A stretch of DNA of 64,000 nt from Cryptomeria japonica (Eukaryota; Streptophyta; Pinopsida; Cupressales; Cupressaceae). The DNA lies in the NCBI RefSeq assembly GCF_030272615.1, contig NC_081407.1, forward strand, positions 442,149,213 to 442,213,212, given 5' to 3'. The notes beneath the pieces are model-generated. The model worked only from the letters and a program-made list of their open reading frames with translations, was not told the DNA's origin and searched no databases. How positions within the stretch are numbered: the first letter of the stretch is position 1; each line of letters begins with the position of its first letter. The position numbers and the translations under genes were made by a program. Below, one piece after another: positions 1-10,091 of the stretch.

Positions 1-53
1 CCTCACATGAGGTCTGGGTGAAGCTTGAGATTTTGTATGAAGGTGATAAATAG

Positions 54-3000
54 GTGAAGGTTGCTAAGTTGCAGAGTTTAAAAGGAAAACATGAGATGTT
101 GAAGATGGGAGATGATGATAACATACACTCTTTCATGGCTAAGGTGAATGATCTTGTCCTAGGTATCAAATGTGCCAATGGAACCATTGAGGAAGATGAA
201 ATTGTTGCTAAGGTGTTGAGATATTTGTCTCCTTATAAACATAAGGTTGCTTATATTAATGAGATCCGGAGTGTGACTACAGTAACAAGAGATATGATGG
301 TTGGAAAGATTGTTACATTTGAGCTAAGTGAGTTTGGAGAATCACATGGAAAGTCTGAGACTGCATTTAGAGCATCTGCATCTATATCCAGTAAGTAGAA
401 ATATGATCCCGATGAGTGCAAAATATCTAGATATGAGAGAGGGGGAGAGAGAAGAGATATAGAAGAGTAAGAAAGAGAGCTGGATGAAATTGAAGCACTA
501 ATTTCCTGGAGATTACCTAAAGGTGTCGGTAAGTATGATGGAAAATTTTCTTTGAAATGTTTCTCTTGTAATAAGATAGGACATTTTGCTTCTAGATGCC
601 CAGAGATAAGTATGACAGGCATGATAAGTTTGATAAGCATGATAGGAATGATAGATATGACAAGCATGAGAAATATGATAAGCCCTACAAGCCTAACCAG
701 AAGTATAGGAATCAGAAGAACTGTTAAATGTTGTTGATGAAGGTATTACAGATGAAGAATCAGAAGGAGATGAAGTTATATATAGATATGACAAGCATGA
801 GAAATATGATAAGCCTTACAAGCCTAACTAGAAGTATAGGAATCAGAAGAACTGTCATTATGTTGTTGATGAAGGTATTACAGATGAAGAATCAGAAGGA
901 GATGAAGTTGTATTCCTTTCCATTAAGGAAGATGGACCTATACCTATTGATTCCACTAGTTGTACTATTGAGGAAAAATCTTTAGCTACTAAATTTGAAG
1001 AGAAAGATGAATGGGTAATTGACAATGGTTGTTCATATCATATGACCGGTGATAAAATCAAATTTGTGAGTATGGAAAGGTATGTTGGTGGAATAGTTAT
1101 ATTTGGAGATGACAAAGCCTGTGTGATCCATGGGAGAGGTTCTATTTCTTTTGATGGTAAGCATAACACTGATGATGTCTTGTATGTTGAAGGTTTGAAA
1201 CAATCTTTTGAGTGTTGGACAGATGGTTGATAAAGGTTATGATCTACAATTCAAGGATGGAAAATACAAGATCTTGAATGCCTCCGGTATAGAGATTACA
1301 TCTGGAACTAAGATTGAAGGTAACATTTTTCATTTGATTGTTGGTGAGAAAATTTGTTTGATTGCTCAGATTGATGAGAGTTGGTTGTGGCATAGGAGAA
1401 TGTGTCATGTGAATTTTGATTCAATGATCAAGATCAGTTCTACACAAGCTATTAGAGATATGCCTAAGATTGTTAAGCTTGCTAATCCGGTATGTAAAGA
1501 ATGTCAGTTGGGTAAGCAAACAAGAATTTATTTCAAGAGAAAATAGTATACATCTGATAGACTGCTAGATGTTGTGCATACTGACCTATGTGGACCTACA
1601 AATGTTAGAAGTGTGCAAGGTGATAGATATTGTATGATACTAATTGATGATTCTTCTAGGATGATGTGGGTTGTCTTTTTTAAGGAGAAATCAGTTCATT
1701 GGAGAAATTCAATATATTCAAAGCAAAGGTTGAGACTGATTTTGGATTGAAGGTGAAGTGCCTGAGATCTGATAGAGGTGGATAATTATGTTCCGGTGAG
1801 CTCAATTCATTCTGTGAGAAGCATGGGATTAGAAGACAATTATCTTCTCCTATAACCCCTCAGCAAATCGGAGTTGTTGAAAGGAAGAACAGAACTATCT
1901 TGGATGCTACAAAGACTATGTTGATTGAAGGGAATGTTTCGAAAATATACTGGAAAGAAGCCATTAGTATTGTTGTTTACACATTCAACAAAGTTCACAT
2001 CAAAGGTGATACTGGTAAGGCCCCTTATGAGCTATGGTTTGGTCATGTTCCTACTATGAGATATTTCAGAGTATTTGGTAGAAAATGTTATATCAAGAGA
2101 GATGAGGATATAGGAAAGTTTGATGCTAGAAGTGATGAAGGAATTTTCTTGGGATATTCAACAAAGAGAAAATCCTACCGGTGCAACAACAAGAGACTGA
2201 GAAAGATAGTGGAGAGTGTAAATGTAAAGGTGGATGAGAACCTTGGAAAAGAGATCAGAGTATGTGGTTATGATGATGGACAGCATATTGTTTTTGCTCC
2301 TATTCAGATTGAAGAGCCTAAGAAGAATGATCCAGTAGAGACATTTAAACCGAATGTTGATGTTGTCGGTGAAGGAGTGCATGAATCTGATAATCAGAAC
2401 AAACAGAAGACTCTGAGGTATGTAAGATTGAATCATTCTGAAAATCGGATTATTGGTGATAAGAATAAAGGTGTAATGACTAGGAGAAGGTTAGTTGGTG
2501 AAGATGTTTGATTTCTAAAGTTCAACCTAAAGATGTTGTTGAAGCCTGTAAAGATGAAAATTGGATGAGAGCTATGGAAGAAGAACTAGATCAAACTGAA
2601 AAGAATAATACTTGGGAGCTTGTTCCTAGACCTAAGGATAAGAATGTTATTGGTACTAAATGGGTGTTCAGAAATAAATTGAATGAAGCTAGTGAAGTTG
2701 TCAGAAATAAAGCTAGACTGGTTTGCAAAGAATATTCTTAGAAAGAAGGAATTTATTATGAGGAGACTTTTCTGTGGTGGCCAAACTTGAAGCTGTTAGA
2801 TTGTTGCTTGCTTATATTTCTTATAAAGATTTCAAGGTATATTAGATGGATGTCAAATCTGTCTTTTTGAATGGTGATCTTGAGGCAGAAGTTTACATTG
2901 AGCAACCTGGTGGATTTTCACTATTAGATGATGGAGACATGGTATGTAAACTGAAGAAAGCTCTTTATGGATTGAAACAAGCCTCCAGAGCCTGGTATGC

Positions 3001-4056
3001 TAGACTAGATAAATATTTGTTGAAATTAAGATTTAGTAAAGGTGTTGATGACAATAATTTGTACTTTAAGATAGAAAAAGATAGCATCGTGATTGTTGAA
3101 GTCTTTGTTGATGATAATATCTTTGGAGGTGATGATGACTTTAGCAAGAAGTTTGTCGGTGATATGCAGAAAGAATTTGAGATGTCTATGATTGGTGAGA
3201 TGAAATTTTTCTTAGGTTTGCAGATTTCACAAACTGGAAAAGGTATATTCATATCTCAAACTAAGTATATGAAGGAAATGTTGAAGAAGTTTGGGTTAGA
3301 TGACTCCAAACCTTTGGAACCCCTATGGTGACTGGTTGTAAATTGTCTAAGAATGATGAATCTCCTAAATCTAATCAGAGTTTGTACAAATTTATGGTTG
3401 GTGGACTATTATATCTTACTCAAACTAGACCAGACATTATGCATGTTGTGTGCATGGCTGCTAGATATCAAGTTGATATGAAAGAGAGTCATGTCACTAT
3501 TGTTAAGAGGATATTCAAATACCTGAAGGAAACAATGAATTTTGTTTTATGGTATCTGAGGAATGATGATTTCATGCTATGTGCCTACACTGATGTAGAT
3601 TGGGTTGGTGATGTTGATGACCGGAAGAGCACTATCAGTGGAGCATTCTTCTTGGGTAAGAAGTTGGTTTCATGGGCTAGTAAGAAACGAGATTCGGTAT
3701 CCTTATCTACCGCTGAAGCTAAGTACATTGTTGTTGCTAGTAATTGCACTTAGGTAGTCTAGATGAAGAAAATGTTGAAGGATATCAAAGTTATTTATGA
3801 TGAGCCTATTGTTATATACTGTGATAATTTTAATGTTATTAGCATGTCAAAGAATCTGGTGCAACATTCAAAGACTAAGAATGTGTCAATCAAATATCAT
3901 TACTTGAGAGAACAAGTCAGTGAAGAGAAGGTGAAGCTGGATTATCTATCTACAAAGGAACAAATAGCTGATATTTTCACTAAGCCTTTGCCTACAGATA
4001 CATTTGTCTACTTGAGAGACAAGTTAGGGGTATCCACCCCTCCTGATGAGAACTAG
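54..4056 (+). pseudogene. Relic gag-pol region of the left copia element
   Basis: Recognisable parts in order: gag C-terminal half; a CCHC knuckle near 567-600 (CFSCNKIGHFASRC); a protease start near 1012 (WVIDNGCSYHMTGDK); a GAG-pre-integrase segment with the HRRMCHVNF motif near 1390; integrase core; reverse transcriptase from about 2560 with MDVKSVFLNGD near 2848; and RNase H ending near 4050 (KEQIADIFTKPLP). These are family-level motifs of copia polyproteins. The copy is decayed with several breaks and is treated as a fossil. A 131-bp tandem duplication lies in the linker between knuckle and protease (about 653-914). Confidence 0.88.
653..914 (+). repeat. 131-bp tandem duplication inside copia gag-protease linker
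   Basis: Two nearly identical units start at about 653 and 784, each opening with agatatgacaagcatgag. The unit lies just after the zinc knuckle and before the protease. The minus-strand relative at the right edge could not be compared because its matching region is cut by the window end. Confidence 0.8.
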
Positions 4057-4182
4057 ATGTATTAAGTTGCATCAATCCGGTGGACTTCACAGACTTATGT
4101 TTTTATCTGGATTGGTGTGTTGGTGTTGCTCCTCTGCTAGAGTAGTTTGTGTTTTGGGGAGAGAGATTCATGTTTTATATTC

Positions 4183-4365
4183 TCAGGGGGAGAGTAAGTT
4201 TGGTTTTTTGTTTTCTTTGGCATTGTCGTCAAAGGGGGAGAGAGATCATGTGAAAAACTTCTTTATATGTCTTGATCTTAGGGGGAGTTTGCTAGAGATA
4301 TCTTCTTTCTTTGCATTGATTGTTTTTCACATTCATATGTTTCCATCAATGCCAAAGGGGGAGAT
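4183..4365 (+). other. Multiple polypurine tracts before the 3' LTR
   Basis: Four purine tracts built on agggggag occur near 4187, 4230, 4281 and 4356. The last directly precedes the LTR start TGTTGG at 4366 and is the expected plus-strand primer. Repeated tracts here are a described trait of Sireviruses. The multiplicity is visible; any function of the extra tracts is inference. Confidence 0.7.
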
Positions 4366-5607
4366 TGTTGGATATTGTTAGTCATTGTTTCTACTAGGAT
4401 ATGATGTTTTTATTGATGTCAACATATTCATGCGTATTTCTCTGGTAATTGCAAACTGGGAAGATCTTATGATCCAGTTTGTAGTGTTGTTTTTGTTGAT
4501 CACTGTTTTGCAGAATTTGGTATATCCTCCAATATATTCCGATGTGATCAGATCTTGTGCTGAGTTTTTGGGATATTTCTTGGGATGGTCTTATATAGCT
4601 TCATTTCAGATGGATCGTGATTTGGTGCTCTGCAATTTATCTTTATTTGTGACAGTTGTTGATTGGTTGTGTTCTTGAGCTTTCAAACATTGACCAATGA
4701 AGATTTGATAAGTGGTGTTGGTGCAAATGTTCCTAAAGATTCTAACATGCTTGTTAGTGTTTCCTAGTTGTGTTCTATTTGTTTTGGTGATCTACATTGA
4801 TCGTTGTGTAATTTATTGATGGTTTCTATGAACCGGTGATGATTTTTGTGTTATGCAGTTTTCCTGGTGGTGTAGCGTGTTGCGGTTGATCTTGGCTCAA
4901 TTTTCGGTGGAGATGAGCATTTGGGAATTTGATTCAGGTCCATGTTATGCTATGTAAACCATTATATTGGTCTGGTGGTCAATCTGTGTATCATGTGTTG
5001 TAATTTTGTAATTGAGGGTTGAGGGTTTAGCCGACCTTGCTATCAAGGTTGATTATTTGTATATATAGGTGATATATTCATGTAATTTAGGTGTCGAGGT
5101 TATATTTGCATTATTAGAGAGAGGTTTATGTGTGAACAAGTGATTCATCCTTCGGTGTTGTGATTGAGGAGAGATTGGTGTTGTAGGGAAGACATTTGTG
5201 CTTAACCGAAACTATAATCACACATTTGGATTCAGTTCATTTCTTTCAGATTGTAGTCTGAATCTTGTTGTAAGTCAATGAGACTTCCCTGAGGGTTGTA
5301 GCCTTTCGGGCCATTATATTTGAGCAGTGTGTCTGAATGCATGTGCATTCCCCATTATAATATTTTCACGTACTAATGCAGAGTATCATCTTACTGTGGG
5401 TAGGTTCCCACCGTGGTTTTTCCCTTAACCAAGTTTTTGACATCAAAATCTTGGTGTTGTGTGTTGTGCTTTCAATTTGCTTATCTGTCTTATTACTGCA
5501 GTTTATCATAAATGTGTTTTGTGATTAAGTTTGGTGTTTTGGTGAAGACTGATTCTCCCCCCCCCCCCCCGCCGCCTCTTAGTCTTCCTTCTTGGTTGTT
5601 GCTAACA
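4366..5607 (+). repeat. 3' LTR of left copia element (1,242 bp)
   Basis: The LTR begins TGTTGGATATTG directly after the polypurine tract and ends at GTTGCTAACA. Boundaries were set by comparison with the relatives at 12516-13744 and 59618-60718, which have the same termini and a C-rich block followed by CTAACA. A homopolymer of C (about 14) sits near 5557-5570. A TATA-like stretch is at 5060-5067. The conserved gggtaggttcccaccgtgg segment near 5399 is shared in the family. Confidence 0.85.
5060..5067 (+). promoter_or_regulatory. TATA-like box in copia LTR
   Basis: The stretch TATATATA within ttgtatatataggt lies about 690 bp into the LTR, where a U3/R promoter would be expected. The other two family LTRs have a TATAAA stretch in the matching place (about 13115 and 60222, minus strand). 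Confidence 0.45.
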
Positions 5608-6413
5608 TCTGCCAGAAGAGGCCTCCAAAAATATAGCACCCATTTGTGAAGATCAAGCAAAGAAGGGAAAAGGTTACAGTAGAATCAACACATCAGACCC
5701 CTGCGTTGATAGAAGTCCTCATTTTCCACTACTTATGTTAGTTCAATTTTTTTTTTAAATTTGCTCCATGACTTATTTTACATGAAATTTCTCTTACAAC
5801 TTTCACTACATTATGAAAACTAAGGTTTACATTCCCAAACTTAAAATTCAAACATTTATTAAAAAAATTAGAATTATCGTGCATTCAAATTCATCCAAGT
5901 CAATAAAAAACAAATCCATTTTTTTCCAAAAGATTATATCTTTCCCTAGTTCTCCCAACCTTTCTTATTTGACCAAATCCTAGGTTTTTAACCTTAATTC
6001 CTAATATCAAATTTGAACATTTGACAATATACCTTAATAATACCAAAACCTAGGCTTTAACTTTAATTCTCAATCCCAAATGTGAGCATTTTATAATCCA
6101 ATTTAATAAAGATTAAAATCATTCTTTAGCATTCTCTAATATTATATTTTATTCATAAATAGATTTACTTTTGAACCCCTAAAGAATTCATTATTCAAGA
6201 CTATGTTTCTTCTCTAACATGTCAACATAAAATTCATACATAGAATTCATTCAACATATATTGATAAGAAAACAAAGGTGAAAGTGTTGAAGAATGAGTA
6301 TGGTTCCCCTTGCACCATTTACTACAACAATGAGACAAAATGAATGTTTTACATGTAACAAATCTCTCTATGAAAATAAAATATGGAGATATGGACAAAT
6401 ATGTAAACAACGG
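5608..6413. other. AT-rich DNA with no recognised gene
   Basis: Follows the LTR. I see AT-rich DNA without a coding signal I can name, and no protein-family motif in either strand. Confidence 0.5.
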
Positions 6414-6559
6414 GATGGAATTGAGCAAAGTTTGCATCTAATGCATGGTTACATTCATGAAGAAGAAATAGTGGTCAATCCAACAAGATGGAATTGAGAA
6501 AAGTTTGCATCTAATGCATGGTTACATTCATGAAGAAGAAATAGTGGTCAATCCAAGAA
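6414..6559 (+). repeat. 73-bp tandem duplication
   Basis: Two copies with a 73-bp period, starting at 6414 and 6487, differ at only a couple of positions (gatggaattgag-caaagtttgc versus gatggaattgag-aaaagtttgc). Near-identity suggests a recent event. Confidence 0.9.
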
Positions 6560-6718
6560 AGGTAATTCAATGGAAAATGACACCAATGAAGATCCAAACT
6601 CATTAAAAGCTCAAGATTCACTTAATATCTGAGGGGAGCACATTTTAGTGTCTTTTATTATGTCATGATTAGTTATTCCTTTGTTATTTGTGAGGATTCC
6701 TAGGTGAGCTCTTATATT

Positions 6719-6862
6719 GTTTATGGATCTTTAGCTTTTGTAAGGGTCTTGTATTATTTATGGCTTTTAGCTTTTGTAAGGGTCTTGTATTATTTATGAT
6801 TATTTACCCGTTGTAAGGATTTTGTATTATTTATGGCTCTTTAGCTTTTGTAAGTGTGGGGT
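6719..6862 (+). repeat. Imperfect ~45-50 bp tandem repeat (three to four units)
   Basis: Units built on tttagcttttgtaaggg plus tcttgtattatttatg recur three to four times with drift. The stretch is T-rich and carries no coding signal. Confidence 0.75.
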
Positions 6863-7139
6863 CCCTTAATAACACTTTAGTATAATAAAAAATATTCAAC
6901 ATAGATTCACAAAAAATATTTTATTCATTAATTTTCATAATGCAATATTCTCTAAAAAAAATTCATGCACAAGAATCTAACATTTTCAAATTTAGATGTG
7001 TACATCTTCAAACTTAAACTTATAAAATCCAAGTAGATGTTAAACCCTTGGTGTACAAAACTCTTAAATCCAAAGGTACTTGAAATCCTCAAAACCATTC
7101 AAAATCTTTGAGTGTGAATGCTTTTTATTATTATAAGCA

Positions 7140-7225
7140 GGAAAACAAGGGTGTTGACCCTATATACAAACAACTTGTAGGTAGCATAAAAGAAAGGCAA
7201 CAAAACAAGGGTGTTGACCCTATAC
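7140..7225 (+). repeat. Short direct repeat, ~62-bp spacing
   Basis: The stretch aaaacaagggtgttgaccct occurs twice about 62 bp apart, with partly similar DNA between. Confidence 0.75.
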
Positions 7226-7230
7226 AAGCA

Positions 7231-7789
7231 AAACAACAATAGATCTGGAAACAAGGACAAAGCTATGCCCAAAAGCAGTAGAAAAGGATCCTAGAGGTAC
7301 CCCTGCATCCACAAGACTAGCATCATCAGAGGCCCTAGCTAGATCACAATTTGTAGCAGCAGGTGTAGTATCCTTACCAACCAAAATTGCAAAAGACGAA
7401 GTCCCAACCCCACCACAAGCCCAGAGCCAAGCAGGCCAGAGATTGTAGGGGAGAGAGAGATGTTGCAAGAGTAGACACAATCAAAATATCCACTGCACGA
7501 GCAAATGCAATGGTTACTACAGAGGTAGATGCAGGAACAAAAACATTCAAAATCATCGCTCTCAAATCAAAATACCAACTTATATAAAACAAAATTATAA
7601 GTGTGTATATTTATTCTTTTCTAAACCATCAAATTTATAAAATCCCATTATATATAAAAGCTTTCTTGGGAACCCAAAAAAAAACACTTTAATATACTAA
7701 TAAAGTCACATACAATCCTCTTAATAATATGTTTTTAATTCCCCCCATTTATAAGGTTCAATAAGGTAATCTACTTTCGATTGTTAGAA
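7231..7789. other. Unassigned DNA
   Basis: Short open frames exist on both strands but none carries a recognisable domain. Confidence 0.4.
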
Positions 7790-8225
7790 AAGATATGAAA
7801 CAAATTCCTTTTTTTCTAAGGTGGATTAAGATAAATTTTCGGGTAGCATGGGGCAACCTCAAAATGCTTGAGGTAGTGTGTCTCATTAGGAACCACAATG
7901 GGAAAATCTTGATGATGGCAAGAAAGAGATTGGGGAAAACAACCATTCAAATGGCACTACTAGGGCTATGGAAAGGAAGTTAAAATGCAACAGAGTTTAT
8001 TTGGAAGGGGATTCACAACTCATAGTAAACATCATCCAAATTGGGAAAACACCCAACTAGAAGCTAAGGAAATGGATTCAAAAGATCAAGGAGTTAAATA
8101 AATTGTATAATGATTTCATCATATCCCGTGTGTTTTAAGAAGTCAACGCATTGGTTGATGGCATTGCCAAGACAACGGTTGAAATGATAGCAAAGGAAAT
8201 AGAGGTCAAATCACTACGTGATTGA
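7790..8225 (+). pseudogene. LINE RNase H domain relic
   Basis: A translation near 7997-8180 reads RVYLEGDSQLIVNIIQIGK, later FIISRVF and then EVNALVDGIAKT. This is the second half of the plant LINE/reverse-transcriptase-associated RNase H domain (RVT_3 type): the ...EGDS.L.V... strand, then the shv.RE.N..AD..AK end. The upstream part (RNHNGKILMMA) fits its first strands. Stops and frame changes break it, so it is a dead 3' fragment of a non-LTR retrotransposon. No reverse transcriptase precedes it, so it is truncated on the 5' side. Confidence 0.65.
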
Positions 8226-8385
8226 CACAAATATTGCAGAGCTCATGGGTTCACAAGCTTGCATTAACGGTTGAATGAAAAAGAAAGGACATCAAACCAT
8301 AATGAGGAAGAAAGAAAAGTTATGGGATGTACAATGCCACGTTGTCAAATGATGGGCTTGGCTTTTATATTGATGAAAAGATTAA

Positions 8386-8799
8386 CACTAGGGGAGAGGA
8401 GCCAGTACATGCTCACCCTAACTTCATGCTTCTCAAAATCATATGTGGACATTTCAAAATTTTCTCAATTTTACACAGCAACTTACTTGTCAAGTCCCCT
8501 ATTTTAAAACAAAATTTTAAGTCCACACGGTCAAATATGATGCCACATCAGCATGCATTTTTGTGAAGGTGTCCGAAATGGTCCCAAATTGTCATAAGAC
8601 CCATACGTGTGCACTAAGTTATGTTTACTTGTGTGATGATGTGGCATCACATCATTGGTTTTTTTTTAATTTTAAAGGTTCTTTTTGGGGGATAAGCATT
8701 GACATGACATTTTTAGGGCACCACTATTGGTCTAAAAGTGTCCATGTACTATAACATGTATTGATACCCCTATCACCTATTGGTCCCTATCCCCTATCG
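8386..8799. mobile_element. 414-bp terminal-inverted-repeat element (copy A)
   Basis: The left end reads CACTAGGGGAGAGGAGCC and the reverse complement of the right end reads CGATAGGGGATAGGGACC. About 18 of the first 26 positions pair. The left ~45 bp also match the left end of the element at 34792-35744, including ctaacttcat. No transposase is present, so this would be a non-autonomous DNA element. The CACTA-like start hints at the CACTA superfamily, but no clean 3-bp target duplication is visible and the family stays open. Confidence 0.55.
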
Positions 8800-9679
8800 C
8801 ATTGTAAGATTTGGCTAGGACAGATGAACACAATTGTTTGTTTGAAATCTAGAAAGCGATAGATGGATTTTTGGGGGGACATCTTGAAGAGAAGGCTCAT
8901 GGAGGTGTTCAAAACCAGGGTTGGGGTGGTCCTCCATGCCCTACACATGGTATTAGGAGACGAATACCTAAACGTCAATGATAGATACTATGTTAACATA
9001 GATATTGCCCTGATGGTTTTAGCAATGTTGTTGGATGCAAGTGAAGAAAAGGAAATGGTGGAAGCCATCATGTCTTGACTAGTGTGGTCACGATGGTGTG
9101 AAGATTTGAAAGGATATTTGCAACATGCAAGTTTGACTAGTGGTTTTGGATAGAAGAATGTGGTCGTAGATTGGAATAGTGGAGAACATCTCGTTGGTAT
9201 AGTTTGTGGTCAAGGGAGTGGGGATGGATGTCAATATGTGAAGAAACCATGCATAGATAGGTATCAACTTCCTTAAGAGTTTCATGGAAGGGGTTGTGGC
9301 TAGAGACATAAGTTGGTCATTTTCCCTAATGGACTATATCGTAATGGTGGAGGATGATGACAAGAAAGGGAAACAAGCAAAAGTTGTAAGTTTTGGTTTA
9401 AAATTAGATGTGATATAGGTCTAAGTAATTGTGATAGTTGATAAGAAGAACATGCACACATTAAATATATGTATAGGAGAATGAGCCAAATTTTCTATAT
9501 GGGCTTCTTTGTTGTAACAAAATATATGCAAGTCTCAAACTAATCTCTGGGGCTTACTATGTAAAAAAAATTGGGAATTAATAAAGGGGTGTGATCCAAA
9601 GTGTCACATTAATTGATCAAAAAATAATATGTTTTTAATTCATACTCTTCTCTCAGCTTTAAAAATGAAAATGATAGAG
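8800..9679. other. Unassigned DNA between two small repeats
   Basis: A 71-codon open frame at 8863-9078 (plus strand) has no family motif that I recognise. Nothing else stands out. Confidence 0.4.
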
Positions 9680-10091
9680 GAGATATTTTGGTGAAATGGT
9701 GGAGCATCTTGCTTGTAGTGCCAACAACCAAGGTTCGAACCTTGTGGGTCACTCTCTACCACGTCAACAATGAAGATTGCTTATATTGGTGTTAACGCCC
9801 CGATTTTAAGGGGAGACCCTTTGGTGAAATAGTGGGGCTTCTTTCATATATTGTCAACAACCAAGGTTCAATCCTAACATGATTGCTCTCTACCATGTTA
9901 AGAATGGAGATTTCTTGCCTTGATATTTACACATTTAAAAAAAAATTAAGACGAGACCCTTTGGTGAAATGATGGGGCTTCTTGTCTATAGTGCCAACAA
10001 CAAAGGTACAAACCTCACAAGGCCACTCTCTATCATGTCAATAATGGACATTGCTTACCTTGGTGTTAAAACACCAAAAAAATTTAAGACA
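9680..10091 (+). mobile_element. Three head-to-tail SINE-like units
   Basis: Three units start at about 9680, 9813 and 9953 (period about 133-140 bp). Each contains tttggtgaaatggtggggc-like and gtgccaacaaccaaggtt-like blocks. In the first unit tggtgaaatggtgg resembles a tRNA A box and ggttcgaacc matches a B box about 45 nt further on, as in a tRNA-derived pol III promoter. Units 2 and 3 have a drifted B box. Each ends in an A/T-rich tail with ttaag. This fits a tRNA-derived SINE amplified in tandem; no full tRNA cloverleaf is implied. Confidence 0.6.

Larger units (their letters stand above)
1..5607 (+). mobile_element. Ty1/copia LTR retrotransposon, Sirevirus-like, 5' part outside window
   Basis: The order gag zinc knuckle, protease, GAG-pre-integrase, integrase, reverse transcriptase, RNase H, polypurine tracts and 3' LTR is that of a Ty1/copia element on the plus strand. 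The left LTR and gag start lie outside the window. The protease-integrase linker and several purine tracts before the LTR resemble the Sirevirus (SIRE/Maximus) lineage; this lineage call is inference. The coding part is an old, broken copy with several interruptions. Related copies are the solo LTR at 12516-13744 and the minus-strand element at 59618-64000. Age cannot be set because only one LTR is visible. Confidence 0.9.

Noticed and set aside
7220-7592. Overlapping short frames on both strands as genes
   Set aside because: They shadow each other with no domain, and the area is flanked by repeats.
8386-8390. Firm CACTA-superfamily call for the inverted-repeat elements
   Set aside because: Only one of four ends reads CACTA, the other copy starts gaCTA, and no 3-bp duplication is visible.
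8863-9078. 71-codon plus-strand frame as a small gene
   Set aside because: No family motif, no splice or promoter context and only moderate length for AT-rich DNA.
9687-9745. tRNA gene candidate
   Set aside because: A-box- and B-box-like words are present but I could not form a full cloverleaf or find an anticodon stem, and the unit recurs in tandem; a SINE head fits better.
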